From Humibacter albus DSM 18994 (GTDB taxonomy: Bacteria > Actinomycetota > Actinomycetes > Actinomycetales > Microbacteriaceae): DNA of 64,000 nt. This document shows, piece after piece, positions 26,239 to 35,228 of this stretch (within the stretch, counting starts at the first letter, position 1; each line of letters starts with the position of its first letter). The DNA is taken from positions 62,001 to 126,000 of the forward strand of contig NZ_ATXT01000013.1 of NCBI RefSeq assembly GCF_000421825.1, written 5' to 3'. A model generated the notes under the pieces. It had not been told where the DNA came from and made no database searches. It saw only the letters and a list, made by a program, of their open reading frames with translations. The translations under genes were made by a program, and so were the position numbers.

Positions 26239-27161
26239 TGCGTTTCGACGGTGTCCTTTTCTTTCCCGTGACGGCCTTCGCGGCCGATGGTTCGGTGGAT
26301 GTCGCACGCACCGCCGAGCACGTCGCCTCGCGCCTGCCTTACGGCCCGGGCGGCGTGTTCCCCGCCTGCGGGACCGGTGAGTTCCACGCGCTGAGCGCCG
26401 CTGAGGCCGGCGAGGTCGTGGGCGCCGCGGTCGGTGCGGTCGGCGGCAGCGTGCCCGTGGTCGCCGGTGCGGGCGGACCGCTCGGGCATGCGATCGAGTG
26501 CGCGAAGCGCGCCGAAGACGCCGGCGCCGACGCGCTGCTCGTGCTGCCCCCGTACCTGGTGGCGGGACCGATGTCGGGAACGGTCGCGTACGTCGAGGCG
26601 CTGCTGCAGGCATCCTCGCTGCCGGTCATCGTGTACCACCGCGGATCGGCGAAACTCGACGAGGCGGCCGCGGCGCGGCTCGCCTCCGACTCGCGCGTGC
26701 TCGGCTTCAAGGACGGCGTGGGAGACCTCGGGGTGGCGCAGCAGCTCGTGCGCACTGTGGCGGCGACGGGTCGCGACGACTTCGCGTTCTTCAACGGTCT
26801 TCCCACCGCGGAGTTGACGCAGCAGGCGTACCGCGCGATCGGCGTTCCGCTCTACTCGTCTGCGGCGTTCGCCATGGCGCCGCGCGTCGCGAAAGCCTTC
26901 TACGAGGCGTACGCGAGCGGTGACGATGCACGCCGTCTCGAGATTCTGGACGCCTTCTACCTTCCTCTCGTGCGCCTACGCGACGAGGTGCCCGGCTTCG
27001 CGGTCTCGCTCGTGAAGGCCGGCGTGCGCCTCGGCTGCCAGGGTGTGGACGGCTTCGAGGTCGGCGGTGTTCGGCCTCCGCTCATCGACCCCGACGAGCG
27101 GCAGCTCGCCGAGCTCCGTCGCATTCTGGCCATCGGCGACGAGCTGGTCGGCGCGGCCTGA
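26238..27161 (+). CDS. kdgD: 5-dehydro-4-deoxyglucarate dehydratase (DapA superfamily)
   Basis: This 307-residue TIM-barrel protein of the DHDPS/NAL superfamily would decarboxylate and dehydrate 5-dehydro-4-deoxy-D-glucarate to 2-oxoglutarate semialdehyde. Visible are the N-terminal LFFPVTAFAADG, the tyrosine in VIVYHRG and the Schiff-base lysine in LGFKDGVGD, the form typical of KdgD. The start overlaps the upstream stop region and the end overlaps the next start by one base. Flanking dehydratase and semialdehyde dehydrogenase genes support the assignment. Confidence 0.92.
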   Translation: MRFDGVLFFPVTAFAADGSVDVARTAEHVASRLPYGPGGVFPACGTGEFHALSAAEAGEVVGAAVGAVGGSVPVVAGAGGPLGHAIECAKRAEDAGADALLVLPPYLVAGPMSGTVAYVEALLQASSLPVIVYHRGSAKLDEAAAARLASDSRVLGFKDGVGDLGVAQQLVRTVAATGRDDFAFFNGLPTAELTQQAYRAIGVPLYSSAAFAMAPRVAKAFYEAYASGDDARRLEILDAFYLPLVRLRDEVPGFAVSLVKAGVRLGCQGVDGFEVGGVRPPLIDPDERQLAELRRILAIGDELVGAA

Positions 27162-28270
27162 TGGCGGGCCTCGGGCGCATCACCGCGCTGCGCACGCGGC
27201 TGATCGACGTACCGCTGGCGAGGCCGTGGGGCCTGGATGTCACGCAGTGGCACGTCATCGAGGTGCTCGTGGAGACCTCCAGCGGAGTGACCGGCCACGG
27301 CCTGAGCTGGACGCCGTCGATCGGGGCGCGCTCCGTGCAGGCGATGCTCGAGAACGACATTCGTGAATTCGTGCTCGGCCGCGAGGCGGATGCCCGCGAG
27401 CTGTGGACACCGCTCTGGGAGCACCTGAACGAGGCGGGCTCCGGCGGCATCACGACCATCGCGATGGCGGGTCTTGACCTGGCGCTGTGGGATGCCGCGG
27501 GCCGGGCCGCAGACGAGACGCTCGCCGACCAGCTCGGCCGGGTGCGGACATCCGTCGGGGTCTACGGCAGTGGTGTCAACCGGCACTACTCGCTCGATGA
27601 GCTCGTCGCGCAGGCGCGGCGGTGGTCGGACGTCGGCTATCCGATGGTGAAGATCAAGGTCGGCGGACGGGAGCTGAAAGAAGATGTCGACCGCGTCGCC
27701 GCCGTGCGAGACGCGATCGGTCCGCACGTCGAGCTCGCCATCGACGCGAACCAGCTCTGGTCGCTCGACGAAGCCGAGCGCGCGATCGGCGAGCTGAGCC
27801 GCTTCTCGTTGCGCTGGATCGAGGAGCCGCTGCGTGCCGATGACCTGCTCGGCTGTGCCGCGCTGCGGTCGCGCATCGACGTGCCGGTCGCGCTCGGTGA
27901 GAACCTGCACACCGTCCACCGGTTCCGGGAGGCGATCGAGGGCGGTGCAGCCGATATCGTGCAGCCGAACGTCGTGCGGGTCGGCGGCATCACGCCGTTC
28001 CTCGGCATCGCCGACGTCGCCGACGCCGCCGGCGTGGAGCTCCATCCCCACCTGCTGCCCGAACTGTCGGGGCAGCTCGCGCTCGCGCTGAAGCGGCAGA
28101 CGATGGTCGAGGAGGTCGAAGATGCCGGATTCGACAGGCTGGGAATGCTCGCCGAACCGTCGCCGATCTCGATCGCCGGCACCGAGCTGACCATCACCGG
28201 CCGCCCCGGAATCGGGATCGTGCTGCAAGACTCGGTACAGGACGCAATCGCAAAGGATCCGACACAATGA
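27161..28270 (+). CDS. enolase-superfamily (mandelate racemase type) acid-sugar dehydratase
   Basis: This protein of 369 residues has the MR subgroup layout: a capping domain (about 1-125) and a modified TIM barrel. The second-strand KxK motif is in VKIKVGG. Metal ligands lie in DANQLW, IEEPL and GENLH, and the seventh-strand histidine in ELHPHLLPELS. These residues fit dehydration of an aldarate or aldonate such as galactarate or glucarate; exact substrate is not readable. Its neighbours make its product 5-dehydro-4-deoxyglucarate. Confidence 0.92.
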   Translation: MAGLGRITALRTRLIDVPLARPWGLDVTQWHVIEVLVETSSGVTGHGLSWTPSIGARSVQAMLENDIREFVLGREADARELWTPLWEHLNEAGSGGITTIAMAGLDLALWDAAGRAADETLADQLGRVRTSVGVYGSGVNRHYSLDELVAQARRWSDVGYPMVKIKVGGRELKEDVDRVAAVRDAIGPHVELAIDANQLWSLDEAERAIGELSRFSLRWIEEPLRADDLLGCAALRSRIDVPVALGENLHTVHRFREAIEGGAADIVQPNVVRVGGITPFLGIADVADAAGVELHPHLLPELSGQLALALKRQTMVEEVEDAGFDRLGMLAEPSPISIAGTELTITGRPGIGIVLQDSVQDAIAKDPTQ

Positions 28271-29721
28271 TGAACTCCTCCGAACAGGACGTCGACCGCG
28301 CAGCGAAGGCGGCCGCCGGCGCGGCCGCAGAGACGGCATCGGCTCCCGCCGCCACACGGGCGCGCTGGCTGCGCGCGGTCGCCGATGAGCTTGACGCGCA
28401 CCGCGACGAGCTGGTCGCGATCGCCGATGAGGAGACTCACCTCGGCGAGGGCCGTCTCACGGGCGAGGTCGGCCGCACCACGGGCCAGCTGCGGCTCTTC
28501 GCCGATGCGATCGAAGAGGGCTCGTACGCCGAGGCGATCATCGACCACGCCGCGCCCGAGGCGACTCCGCCTCGGCCGGACCTTCGCCGCGTTCTGCGTT
28601 CGATCGGGCCCGTCGCCGTGTTCTCGGCCTCCAACTTCCCGTTCGCGTTCTCGGTCGCCGGCGGCGACACTGCCTCGGCACTCGCCGTCGGCTCGCCCGT
28701 GGTCGTCAAGGCGCACTCCGCGCACGAACAGCTCTCCGCCCGCACCGCCGAGCTCGTGAGTGACGCTCTGCGCGAGGCGGGGGCACCGGAGGGCATCTTC
28801 GGCATCGTGTACGGGCGGCAGGCCGGCCAGCAACTGGTGCAGCACCCCGCGATCAAGGCGGCGGGCTTCACCGGATCGGTGGCCGGCGGCCGGGCACTCT
28901 ACGACCTCGCCTCTGGCCGTCCCGATCCCATCCCGTTCTACGGCGAACTCGGCAGCGTGAACCCCGTGGTCGTCACGCGCGCCGCGGCGGAAGAACGCGG
29001 CGACGAGCTGGCAGCCGGTCTCGTCGGCTCGTTCACCCTCGGCGTCGGGCAGTACTGCACCAAGCCGGGCCTGGTGTTCGTGCCTTCCGGCAGCGGATTC
29101 GAGGATGCCGTCGCGCAGCGCGCCAACGGAGCCTCCGGAGGCCGCATGCTCACCGACGGCATCGCGTCCGCGTTCGGAGCAGGCCTGGGCGCACTCGCCG
29201 AAGCCGGCGGCGTCGAGGTGCTCAGCGGTCGCGCGGAGCAGGACGGCGCGGGCGACGAGCACACGCCCGTGCTGCTGGCCGTCGACGCGGCGGTCGCGGC
29301 GGAGCATCCCGAGGTCTACTTCGAGGAGTGCTTCGGTCCCGTCACGCTGCTGCTGCGCTATGGCAGCGACGAGGAGCTCGTCACCGCGCTGCAGCAGGTG
29401 CCTGGCAGTCTGACCGGCACCGTGCACGCGCAGCCGCAAGACGACATCAACGGCCTGGTGGGCGTGCTCTCCGATCGGGTCGGGCGACTGCTGTTCGCCG
29501 GCTGGCCGACCGGCGTGGCCGTGACCTGGTCGCAGCAGCACGGCGGACCGTGGCCGGCCACCACATCGGCGCACACCTCCGTGGGCGTGACGGCGATGCG
29601 CCGGTTCCAGCGGCCGATCGCTTTTCAGGATGCCCCGGCCGAGGTGCTGCCCGCCGAGTTGCGCGAGGAGAACCCGCTGGGCATCCCGCGTCGCGTCGAC
29701 GGCGTGCTGCAGGTGGCGTAG
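28267..29721 (+). CDS. 2,5-dioxovalerate (2-oxoglutarate semialdehyde) dehydrogenase
   Basis: This 484-residue aldehyde dehydrogenase is of the NADP-preferring KGSADH type. The catalytic cysteine is in GQYCTKPG, the general base glutamate in YGELGSVNP, and the coenzyme loop in GFTGSVAGGRAL. It would oxidise 2-oxoglutarate semialdehyde to 2-oxoglutarate, completing the oxidative sugar-acid route. The ATG at 28267 overlaps the preceding stop by four bases. It is the last gene of the operon and is followed by a strong stem-loop. Confidence 0.94.
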   Translation: MMNSSEQDVDRAAKAAAGAAAETASAPAATRARWLRAVADELDAHRDELVAIADEETHLGEGRLTGEVGRTTGQLRLFADAIEEGSYAEAIIDHAAPEATPPRPDLRRVLRSIGPVAVFSASNFPFAFSVAGGDTASALAVGSPVVVKAHSAHEQLSARTAELVSDALREAGAPEGIFGIVYGRQAGQQLVQHPAIKAAGFTGSVAGGRALYDLASGRPDPIPFYGELGSVNPVVVTRAAAEERGDELAAGLVGSFTLGVGQYCTKPGLVFVPSGSGFEDAVAQRANGASGGRMLTDGIASAFGAGLGALAEAGGVEVLSGRAEQDGAGDEHTPVLLAVDAAVAAEHPEVYFEECFGPVTLLLRYGSDEELVTALQQVPGSLTGTVHAQPQDDINGLVGVLSDRVGRLLFAGWPTGVAVTWSQQHGGPWPATTSAHTSVGVTAMRRFQRPIAFQDAPAEVLPAELREENPLGIPRRVDGVLQVA

Positions 29722-29739
29722 CGGTAGCACGATCGGGTG

Positions 29740-29765
29740 GGTGGTTCGCGCAGGCGCGAACCACC
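29740..29765. terminator. bidirectional terminator between convergent operons
   Basis: GGTGGTTCGCG (29740-29750) and CGCGAACCACC (29755-29765) form a perfect 11-bp stem with a four-base loop, centred between the two convergent stop codons at 29721 and 29773. Confidence 0.75.
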
Positions 29766-29772
29766 GCCAACC

Positions 29773-30942
29773 TCAGCGCTGCAGCGTGACGGGCCGGGCG
29801 ACGCCGTTCACGAGCGCCGTCGGCCAGCGCTCGTCGACAGTGAGCGGCTCGATCAGCCGCGCCTGCTCCGTTCCGGTGACGAGCACGGTGTCCTCGACCT
29901 TCGCGCCGGGCGACCACGGGTTCCACGTGAACGCCTGGCCCAGTCGCACGATGTCCGTCGTCGACGGTACGGCGCGCGGGTCGCGGCCCGCGTACCCCGC
30001 CGCCCCGCCCTGATGATGCCGGCGCCACTGATCCGGCGCGAAGCCGTGGGTCGCGTAGGCGGAGGCGAAGGCATCCAGAACGGAGCGCAGTTCGGCACCG
30101 GGCCGAGTGGCCTCGAAAACGTCGGACTCGACCTGAAGGATGCGCCGCTCGGCATCCGCTTCGCCCTCGGTGAGAGCGCCGAACGACACCCACCGGCTCA
30201 GATTGGCGATCATGCCGTCGCGGCGCGCACACGCCACGACCAGTGCGCGGCGACCGAGCGGGGCATCCGTCGGCAGCGGATGGGGCAGGGCGGATCGCGA
30301 CTCTCCGGAGACCATCAGCACGAGCGGATCCGCCCCTGCCGCGACCAGGCGGCCGGCCAGCTCCGCGGCGACGCGCCGCTCCGTCCAACTCGGTTCCGCT
30401 GCCAGCAGGGTGTTTGTGACGATGTGCGCCGCGTCGGAGCACAGGGTGCGGAACCGAGCCAGCTCACCCGGCAGCAGCTCCGCGCGGGCGGCTCGCAGCC
30501 TGTCGTCGAGGCGGCTCTCGTGCACCGCGCCCAACCCTTCCGCCGGTGGCAGCGGCTCGTACCACGGGCGCTCCCGCAGTACGACGCCGGCAGGCAGCTC
30601 CTCGGCGACCAGCCGGGCGGACTCGTTCGAGGTGACGAGCACCTCCTCCGCGTCCTGGCTCACGTGTACCGCCACGATCGGGTCGGCCGCGAGGCTCACG
30701 TTCGGCCGCCCGCCGTCCAGGTACCAGGCGACTGCCGCAGCACTCGTGAGCAGAACGGATGCCTCGCCCGTCTCATCCAGGATCTCCCGCACCCGCGCGC
30801 GCTTGACTGCGCGGTCGTGGACTCGCTGCTCGTCGGCGGTTCCGACGGGCGTTGCGGGGTCGACGGGCGTTGCGGGGCCGGCGGGCGTTGCGGGGTCGGC
30901 GGGCAGTGTGGTCGCCTCCGCGCCGAGCTGGGTGTGGGTCAT
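29773..30942 (-). CDS. M24-family (creatinase-fold) protein with degraded metal site
   Basis: This protein of 389 residues has the pita-bread fold of M24 peptidases (HPLPTDAPLG, then HHQGGAAGY and WNPWSPGAKVEDTVL). Of the five metal ligands, the two aspartates after the HPxPTD motif are missing (ACARRDGMIANLSRW) and the EP glutamate is replaced in FTWNPW. Only the histidine and final glutamate appear kept, so it is probably not a metallopeptidase. The N-terminus (about 1-36) is a PATP-repeat, encoded by an 18-base tandem repeat near 30841-30900. It is the second gene of the operon that starts at 33057. Confidence 0.85.
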   Translation of the reverse strand: MTHTQLGAEATTLPADPATPAGPATPVDPATPVGTADEQRVHDRAVKRARVREILDETGEASVLLTSAAAVAWYLDGGRPNVSLAADPIVAVHVSQDAEEVLVTSNESARLVAEELPAGVVLRERPWYEPLPPAEGLGAVHESRLDDRLRAARAELLPGELARFRTLCSDAAHIVTNTLLAAEPSWTERRVAAELAGRLVAAGADPLVLMVSGESRSALPHPLPTDAPLGRRALVVACARRDGMIANLSRWVSFGALTEGEADAERRILQVESDVFEATRPGAELRSVLDAFASAYATHGFAPDQWRRHHQGGAAGYAGRDPRAVPSTTDIVRLGQAFTWNPWSPGAKVEDTVLVTGTEQARLIEPLTVDERWPTALVNGVARPVTLQR

Positions 30943-30972
30943 GTGGTGCTCGTTTCGATGGGACGCCAGTGA

Positions 30973-33057
30973 TCAGGAGGCGTCGGCTGTGGCGGCGGCA
31001 GCGCGGTCGGTGGTGGCGGGGCCGGCACCGGTGGCCAGCCCGGCCAGGGCCGAGGCGGCGGCGGTGGCATCGGCCGGCTCGAGGCATCCATCGATCACGG
31101 CGGCGCGGAAGCGCCGGGTCAAGCCCTGCTCGGGCACCGCGGTCGGCGTATCCCAGGCGATCGCAGACCCGATGCCGGGATAGTCGCGTACGCGCACGAA
31201 CCAGGGGTCGCGCGCCGTCTCGGCGTCGGCGGGCGTCAGCACGATGGATGCCTCGCCCCGGTGCTCGGGATCGGCGTCGAAACGTGCCGCCCAGGCCAGC
31301 CACGGAGCGACCGAGCCGTTGACGGCGTCTTCGCCGGAGGCATCCGTCGTGAAGACGCGAACGTCGGAGCACGTCGGGAACCGCCAGAAGAATCCGCCGT
31401 AGCCGGCGTGATCGCGGCCCTTGCTGCCGGGGCTGCCGAGCAGAAGTCCGTCGGATGCGGGAACCAGTCGCGTCTCGAACTCGAGCAGCCAGGCCGAGGA
31501 GGGGCCGTCGTCGTCGGTGTTCTTCAGCGGCAGAGCGAACGGGGCCCAGCGCAGACGACGCCTCTCGTTGAGCACGAGTGCACCGTCGGGCCCGCGCCAG
31601 GCGAGCTCGTGCTCGACGCCGTCGGCCAGCTCTCGGGTAGCCGTCACGTCGGTCGTGCCGTGGTCGTCGAGTCGCTGGTATCCCTCGCCGCGCACATAGG
31701 TGCGGCCGCCCCAGAAATTGATGCCGCCGGCATCCTGCACGGCGAACCCGATCCCCGTGTGCCAGTCGTGGTCGGCGGGATGCGTGGCGGTCACCGTCAC
31801 GCCGCCGAGTGTGCGTACCGGATGCAGGTACGGATGCGGGCTGGAGAAGGGGATGGTGCCGACCCCGTCCACCTCTTGCGCGACGACGATGTCACGAACG
31901 GAGCCTGTCGCGATCACACCGTCGCGCCCGTCGTGCGCCCAGGGAAGTCCTGATTCCGTGAAGGTCGAGCCGGTCTGCGCTGCGCGGAGCACGGCATCCT
32001 CGATGCCCTCCACGACCGGGTAGGCGTCGTCGCCTTCGTCGTGCCAGGTCACCGCGGACGGGTCGATCTTCATCGGCTCCGGGGCGAGTCTGATCGCCTC
32101 GACGACCCGCACGAAGGCGCCCGTGGACTCGAGCGGCACGATGAGCGGAACGCCGTCACGGCGATGGGCCAGTAGATTCTCCAGAAGATCCACCCGGCCG
32201 AAGCTGGTCGTCTCGTCGGCGATGGTGACGGCATCCGTCTGATACGAGAACGACGCGGATGCCCGTTCTCCGGTGATGACGACGCTCGCGCCCTTGTTCG
32301 GCTCGTCGTGCAGCTGCGGCGGAGCGCACAGCGTGAGCGCACAGGTGACGGTGGGCAAGCCGTCACCGGTGATGCGGATCACGGAGGTGTCGTCGGCGTC
32401 GATAGCGTTGACGCGGTAGAGATCGGTCTCGACGTGCGCCACCGAGTCGGCCGTGTCGTAGCCCGCGATGCGCAGCGCGGTGGCCACCGCGTGCGCGAGC
32501 GGGTTCGTGGCCACGCCGTCGACGACCCAGCGGCCGTCGAGCGAGCGCCGCCCGGCCCAGCGGGCGCGTTTCCAGTACGAGAGCCGGCGGCTCCAGAGGC
32601 CTGTCGCGCTCACGGCGAGTGCACGGCCGAGCCCGAGGCGGTCGTCGGCGAGGGCCGGGGTGGCCTCGGATCCGAGGCTCTGGAAGCCGACCTGCACGAC
32701 ACGGCCGGTCTCGCGCTGCACGACAAGGAGGCGCTCGAACTCGTCTGCGGTGGGCACGGGAGGCTTCTCGAGCAGCACATCGGCTCCCGCACGCATCGCC
32801 TGCTCGCACAGCGTCGCATGGGTGTCGAGCGGCGTGGCGACGATCACGACGTCGGCCGGGTGCGCGGCGAGGGCTTGCTCCAGAGTTGCGTGCAGAGGGA
32901 TGCCGTCACGCTCGTTCTCCGCGATCGCCGGATCGACCAGCGCCACGATCTCCACTCGTCCCGCCGCCGCGAGGCGCTGGGCGTTCGCGAGGTGGATGCG
33001 TCCGTAGCCACCGATTCCGGTGACGATCAGGCGTGGGCGGGATGGAGACAAGATCAT
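30973..33057 (-). CDS. Gfo/Idh/MocA oxidoreductase fused to PmoA-like (DUF6807) domain
   Basis: This protein of 694 residues joins two domains. Residues 1-375 are a Gfo/Idh/MocA oxidoreductase with the dinucleotide motif TGIGGYGRIHLANA and the family lysine in LLEKPPVPT. Residues 400-670 resemble the PmoA/DUF6807 domain (SSPHPYLHPVRTLGG, then DHDWHTGIGFAVQDAG and GRDHAGYGGFFWR), usually found as a separate protein in sugar clusters. The ATG at 33057 is chosen because the oxidoreductase domain begins there. The promoter at 33142-33170 carries a LacI-type operator shared with the 23870 operon. The last 25 residues are Ala/Thr-rich. The substrate is unknown. Confidence 0.9.
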   Translation of the reverse strand: MILSPSRPRLIVTGIGGYGRIHLANAQRLAAAGRVEIVALVDPAIAENERDGIPLHATLEQALAAHPADVVIVATPLDTHATLCEQAMRAGADVLLEKPPVPTADEFERLLVVQRETGRVVQVGFQSLGSEATPALADDRLGLGRALAVSATGLWSRRLSYWKRARWAGRRSLDGRWVVDGVATNPLAHAVATALRIAGYDTADSVAHVETDLYRVNAIDADDTSVIRITGDGLPTVTCALTLCAPPQLHDEPNKGASVVITGERASASFSYQTDAVTIADETTSFGRVDLLENLLAHRRDGVPLIVPLESTGAFVRVVEAIRLAPEPMKIDPSAVTWHDEGDDAYPVVEGIEDAVLRAAQTGSTFTESGLPWAHDGRDGVIATGSVRDIVVAQEVDGVGTIPFSSPHPYLHPVRTLGGVTVTATHPADHDWHTGIGFAVQDAGGINFWGGRTYVRGEGYQRLDDHGTTDVTATRELADGVEHELAWRGPDGALVLNERRRLRWAPFALPLKNTDDDGPSSAWLLEFETRLVPASDGLLLGSPGSKGRDHAGYGGFFWRFPTCSDVRVFTTDASGEDAVNGSVAPWLAWAARFDADPEHRGEASIVLTPADAETARDPWFVRVRDYPGIGSAIAWDTPTAVPEQGLTRRFRAAVIDGCLEPADATAAASALAGLATGAGPATTDRAAAATADAS

Positions 33058-33141
33058 CACCTGGCTTTTCGGTTCGGGAACGGCATCGTTCGACGGCTGC
33101 TCTCGGGGCGCGACCTCCGCTCCGGCGAGCAGCCGAGTTCT

Positions 33142-33170
33142 ATTATGCCGGAAAGCGTTTTCTCGACCAA
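33142..33170 (-). promoter_or_regulatory. promoter with embedded LacI-type operator, site 2
   Basis: On the minus strand TTGGTC (33170-33165), a 17-base spacer and CATAAT (33147-33142) form a good sigma-70-type promoter. The spacer carries GAGAAAACGCTTTCC, the operator also found at 23798. A bound repressor would occlude RNA polymerase directly. Confidence 0.8.
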
Positions 33171-33270
33171 GACTATACGAAGGTCGATGAGCGGACGTTG
33201 CGACGCGGACCGCCGCGTCGCGCGGCCGCGCTCCCTGTGCCTTCTGCGCCGGCTGCGCCTTGTGCACCGG

Positions 33271-34581
33271 CTACGCCTTCTGCGCCGCCGCCTCGTCGCC
33301 CTCCATCTCTGTGATGGCCAGCGTGCGGCTCGGGTGACGGAACGTCACGCGCAAGCGTCGCTCGGTGATGGCCAGGCGCATCCCGCGGTACCGGGTCATG
33401 TAGTAGACGCCGACAGCGGCGGCCGCGATGCCGGATGCCCCGCCCACCACGAGAGCCCACCGCGGCCCGAACGCGTCGGCCACCCACCCGACGATCGGGG
33501 CGCCGATGGGCGTGCCGCCCATGAAGATGGCCATGTAGATGGCCATCACCCTGCCGCGCACCGCCGGATCAGTGGAGAGCTGCACCACGCCGTTCGCCGT
33601 GGTGTTGAACGTCTGGGATGCCACGCCCACGACCGCGAGCGTCGCTCCGAAGACCCAGTAGCTCGGTGCCGCCGCCGCCCCGATGCTGCCGATCGCGAAG
33701 ATGACCGCGGCCACCGAGAGGAGCGTCGCCCGCGGGGTCTCGCGCCGCGCCGCGAGCAGGGCGCCCACGACGGATCCGACCGCCATGACGGAGGACAGGA
33801 TGCCGTACTCGCCGGCTCCCTTGTGGAATACGGTGCTCGCCATGCTCGCCACGAAGATGGGGAAGTTCAGACCGAACGTGCCGATCAGGAAGACCATGAT
33901 GAAGATCGTGATCAGGTCGGGACGGTGCCGCACGTAGCGGAACCCCTCGACGAGGTTGCCGCGCGCCCTCGGTGGATGCTTCATCACGTGCAGCTGTTCA
34001 CGGTGCATGAAGTTCAACGAGATGAGCACCGCCGCGAAGCTGATCGCGTTGATGAGGAAGACCCAGCCCGCGCCGACCGCCGCCGTGAGCAAGCCCGCGA
34101 CCGCCGGGCCGATCAGCCGGGCCGCGTTGAACGACGCCGAGTTCAGTGCGACCGCGTTCCCGAGCATCTTGGTGCCGACGAGGTCGCCGACGAACGTCTG
34201 TCGGGCCGGCGAGTCGAAGGCGGCGACCACGCCGAGCAGCAGGGCGAACAGATACACGTGCCAGAGCTGCACCAGACCGGTCACCGTGAGGATGCCGAGA
34301 CCGAGTCCGAGCAGTCCCATCGCTCCCTGCGTGGCCATCAGAAGCTTGCGCCGATCGAAGTGGTCCGCCGCGAGACCGGTGATCGGCAGCAGCAGGAGCT
34401 GTGGGCCGAACTGCAGCGCCATCACGATGCCCACGGCGAACGCGTCGTTGTGGGTGAGCTGGGTCAGCACGATCCAGTCCTGGGCCGTGCGTTGCATCCA
34501 GGTTCCGACGTTCGAGATGAGAGCGCCGGCGAACCAGATGCGGTAGTTCGTCGAGCTCAGAGAGCGGAACATCGCGTTCAT
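33271..34581 (-). CDS. MFS transporter, EntS/MFS_3-type exporter
   Basis: This protein of 436 residues has about 12 hydrophobic segments and an N-terminal SSTNYRIWFAGALISNVGTWMQRTAQDW typical of MFS_3 exporters for small molecules and siderophores. The motif between helices 2 and 3 reads LAADHFDRRKLL. The ATG overlaps the MarR stop by four bases, so regulator and exporter form one unit. The substrate is unknown. It ends 200 bases before the Gfo-PmoA gene and is unlikely to share its promoter. Confidence 0.92.
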   Translation of the reverse strand: MNAMFRSLSSTNYRIWFAGALISNVGTWMQRTAQDWIVLTQLTHNDAFAVGIVMALQFGPQLLLLPITGLAADHFDRRKLLMATQGAMGLLGLGLGILTVTGLVQLWHVYLFALLLGVVAAFDSPARQTFVGDLVGTKMLGNAVALNSASFNAARLIGPAVAGLLTAAVGAGWVFLINAISFAAVLISLNFMHREQLHVMKHPPRARGNLVEGFRYVRHRPDLITIFIMVFLIGTFGLNFPIFVASMASTVFHKGAGEYGILSSVMAVGSVVGALLAARRETPRATLLSVAAVIFAIGSIGAAAAPSYWVFGATLAVVGVASQTFNTTANGVVQLSTDPAVRGRVMAIYMAIFMGGTPIGAPIVGWVADAFGPRWALVVGGASGIAAAAVGVYYMTRYRGMRLAITERRLRVTFRHPSRTLAITEMEGDEAAAQKA

Positions 34582-35135
34582 GAATCGGCCAGCTCGCGGA
34601 TCACATCGGATGCCTGTGCCAGCAACGCGCGCGTCTCGGTCGGCAGCTTCGCAATGCGGCGGTCGAGCCAGGCGTCTCGGCGACGCCGGGTCTCGCGCAC
34701 GAGCTCGCGGCCGGCATCCGTGGGCACGAAGAGCACCTTGCGCCCGTCGTCCGCCGAGCCCTGCCGCACGACGTATCCCGCCGCCTCGAGCTTGTTCACG
34801 GTGCGGTTCATCGACGGGGGAGTCACGCGCTCGTAGGCGCTGAGCGCACCGAGCGTCTGCGCTCCCTCACGGCAGACGAACGCGAGCACGCTGTACTGGC
34901 CGTCGCTGAGATCGCCGTCGGGCTTCTCCGCACGCAGACGGCGGGCCAGCCGTGCCGAGGCGATGCGCAGGCTCGTCGACAGCTCGTGCGTGGTCACGCG
35001 CTTGGGGCGCCCGGTATTCGACTGCGTCGTCTCCTTGGCCGCTGGTGCGCCGCCGTCGCGCACGTCGCCTCGCGTATCGGCGTCGTCGGCGGGCGTCGGG
35101 ATCGGGGATGCGGAGACGGATGCCGAAGATGCCAT
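34578..35135 (-). CDS. MarR-family transcriptional regulator
   Basis: This protein of 185 residues has a winged-helix MarR core (about 70-160, ALSAYERVTPPSMNRTVNKLEAAGYVVRQGSADDGRK) with the conserved wing residues DGRK. The first 50 residues form a disordered Ser/Ala/Pro/Asp-rich extension. ATG at 35135 has TATGCT seven bases upstream, favouring it over the ATG at 35147. A perfect palindrome just upstream is its likely operator. It controls the coupled MFS exporter, as is usual for MarR-exporter pairs. Confidence 0.92.
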   Translation of the reverse strand: MASSASVSASPIPTPADDADTRGDVRDGGAPAAKETTQSNTGRPKRVTTHELSTSLRIASARLARRLRAEKPDGDLSDGQYSVLAFVCREGAQTLGALSAYERVTPPSMNRTVNKLEAAGYVVRQGSADDGRKVLFVPTDAGRELVRETRRRRDAWLDRRIAKLPTETRALLAQASDVIRELADS

Positions 35136-35151
35136 GGTCTTTAGCATAACA

Positions 35152-35168
35152 AATTAGCCTCGCTAATT
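35152..35168. promoter_or_regulatory. MarR-type operator
   Basis: AATTAGC and GCTAATT are perfect 7-bp arms around CTC. The site lies immediately upstream of the TATGCT -10 element (35143-35148) of the marR gene, within its promoter spacer. Confidence 0.75.
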
Positions 35169-35228
35169 AGTTCCGGCGACTGCGATGTGGAACAGGCGAT
35201 GGCCGCCGCCGCGTGCGAGAATCGGCGC

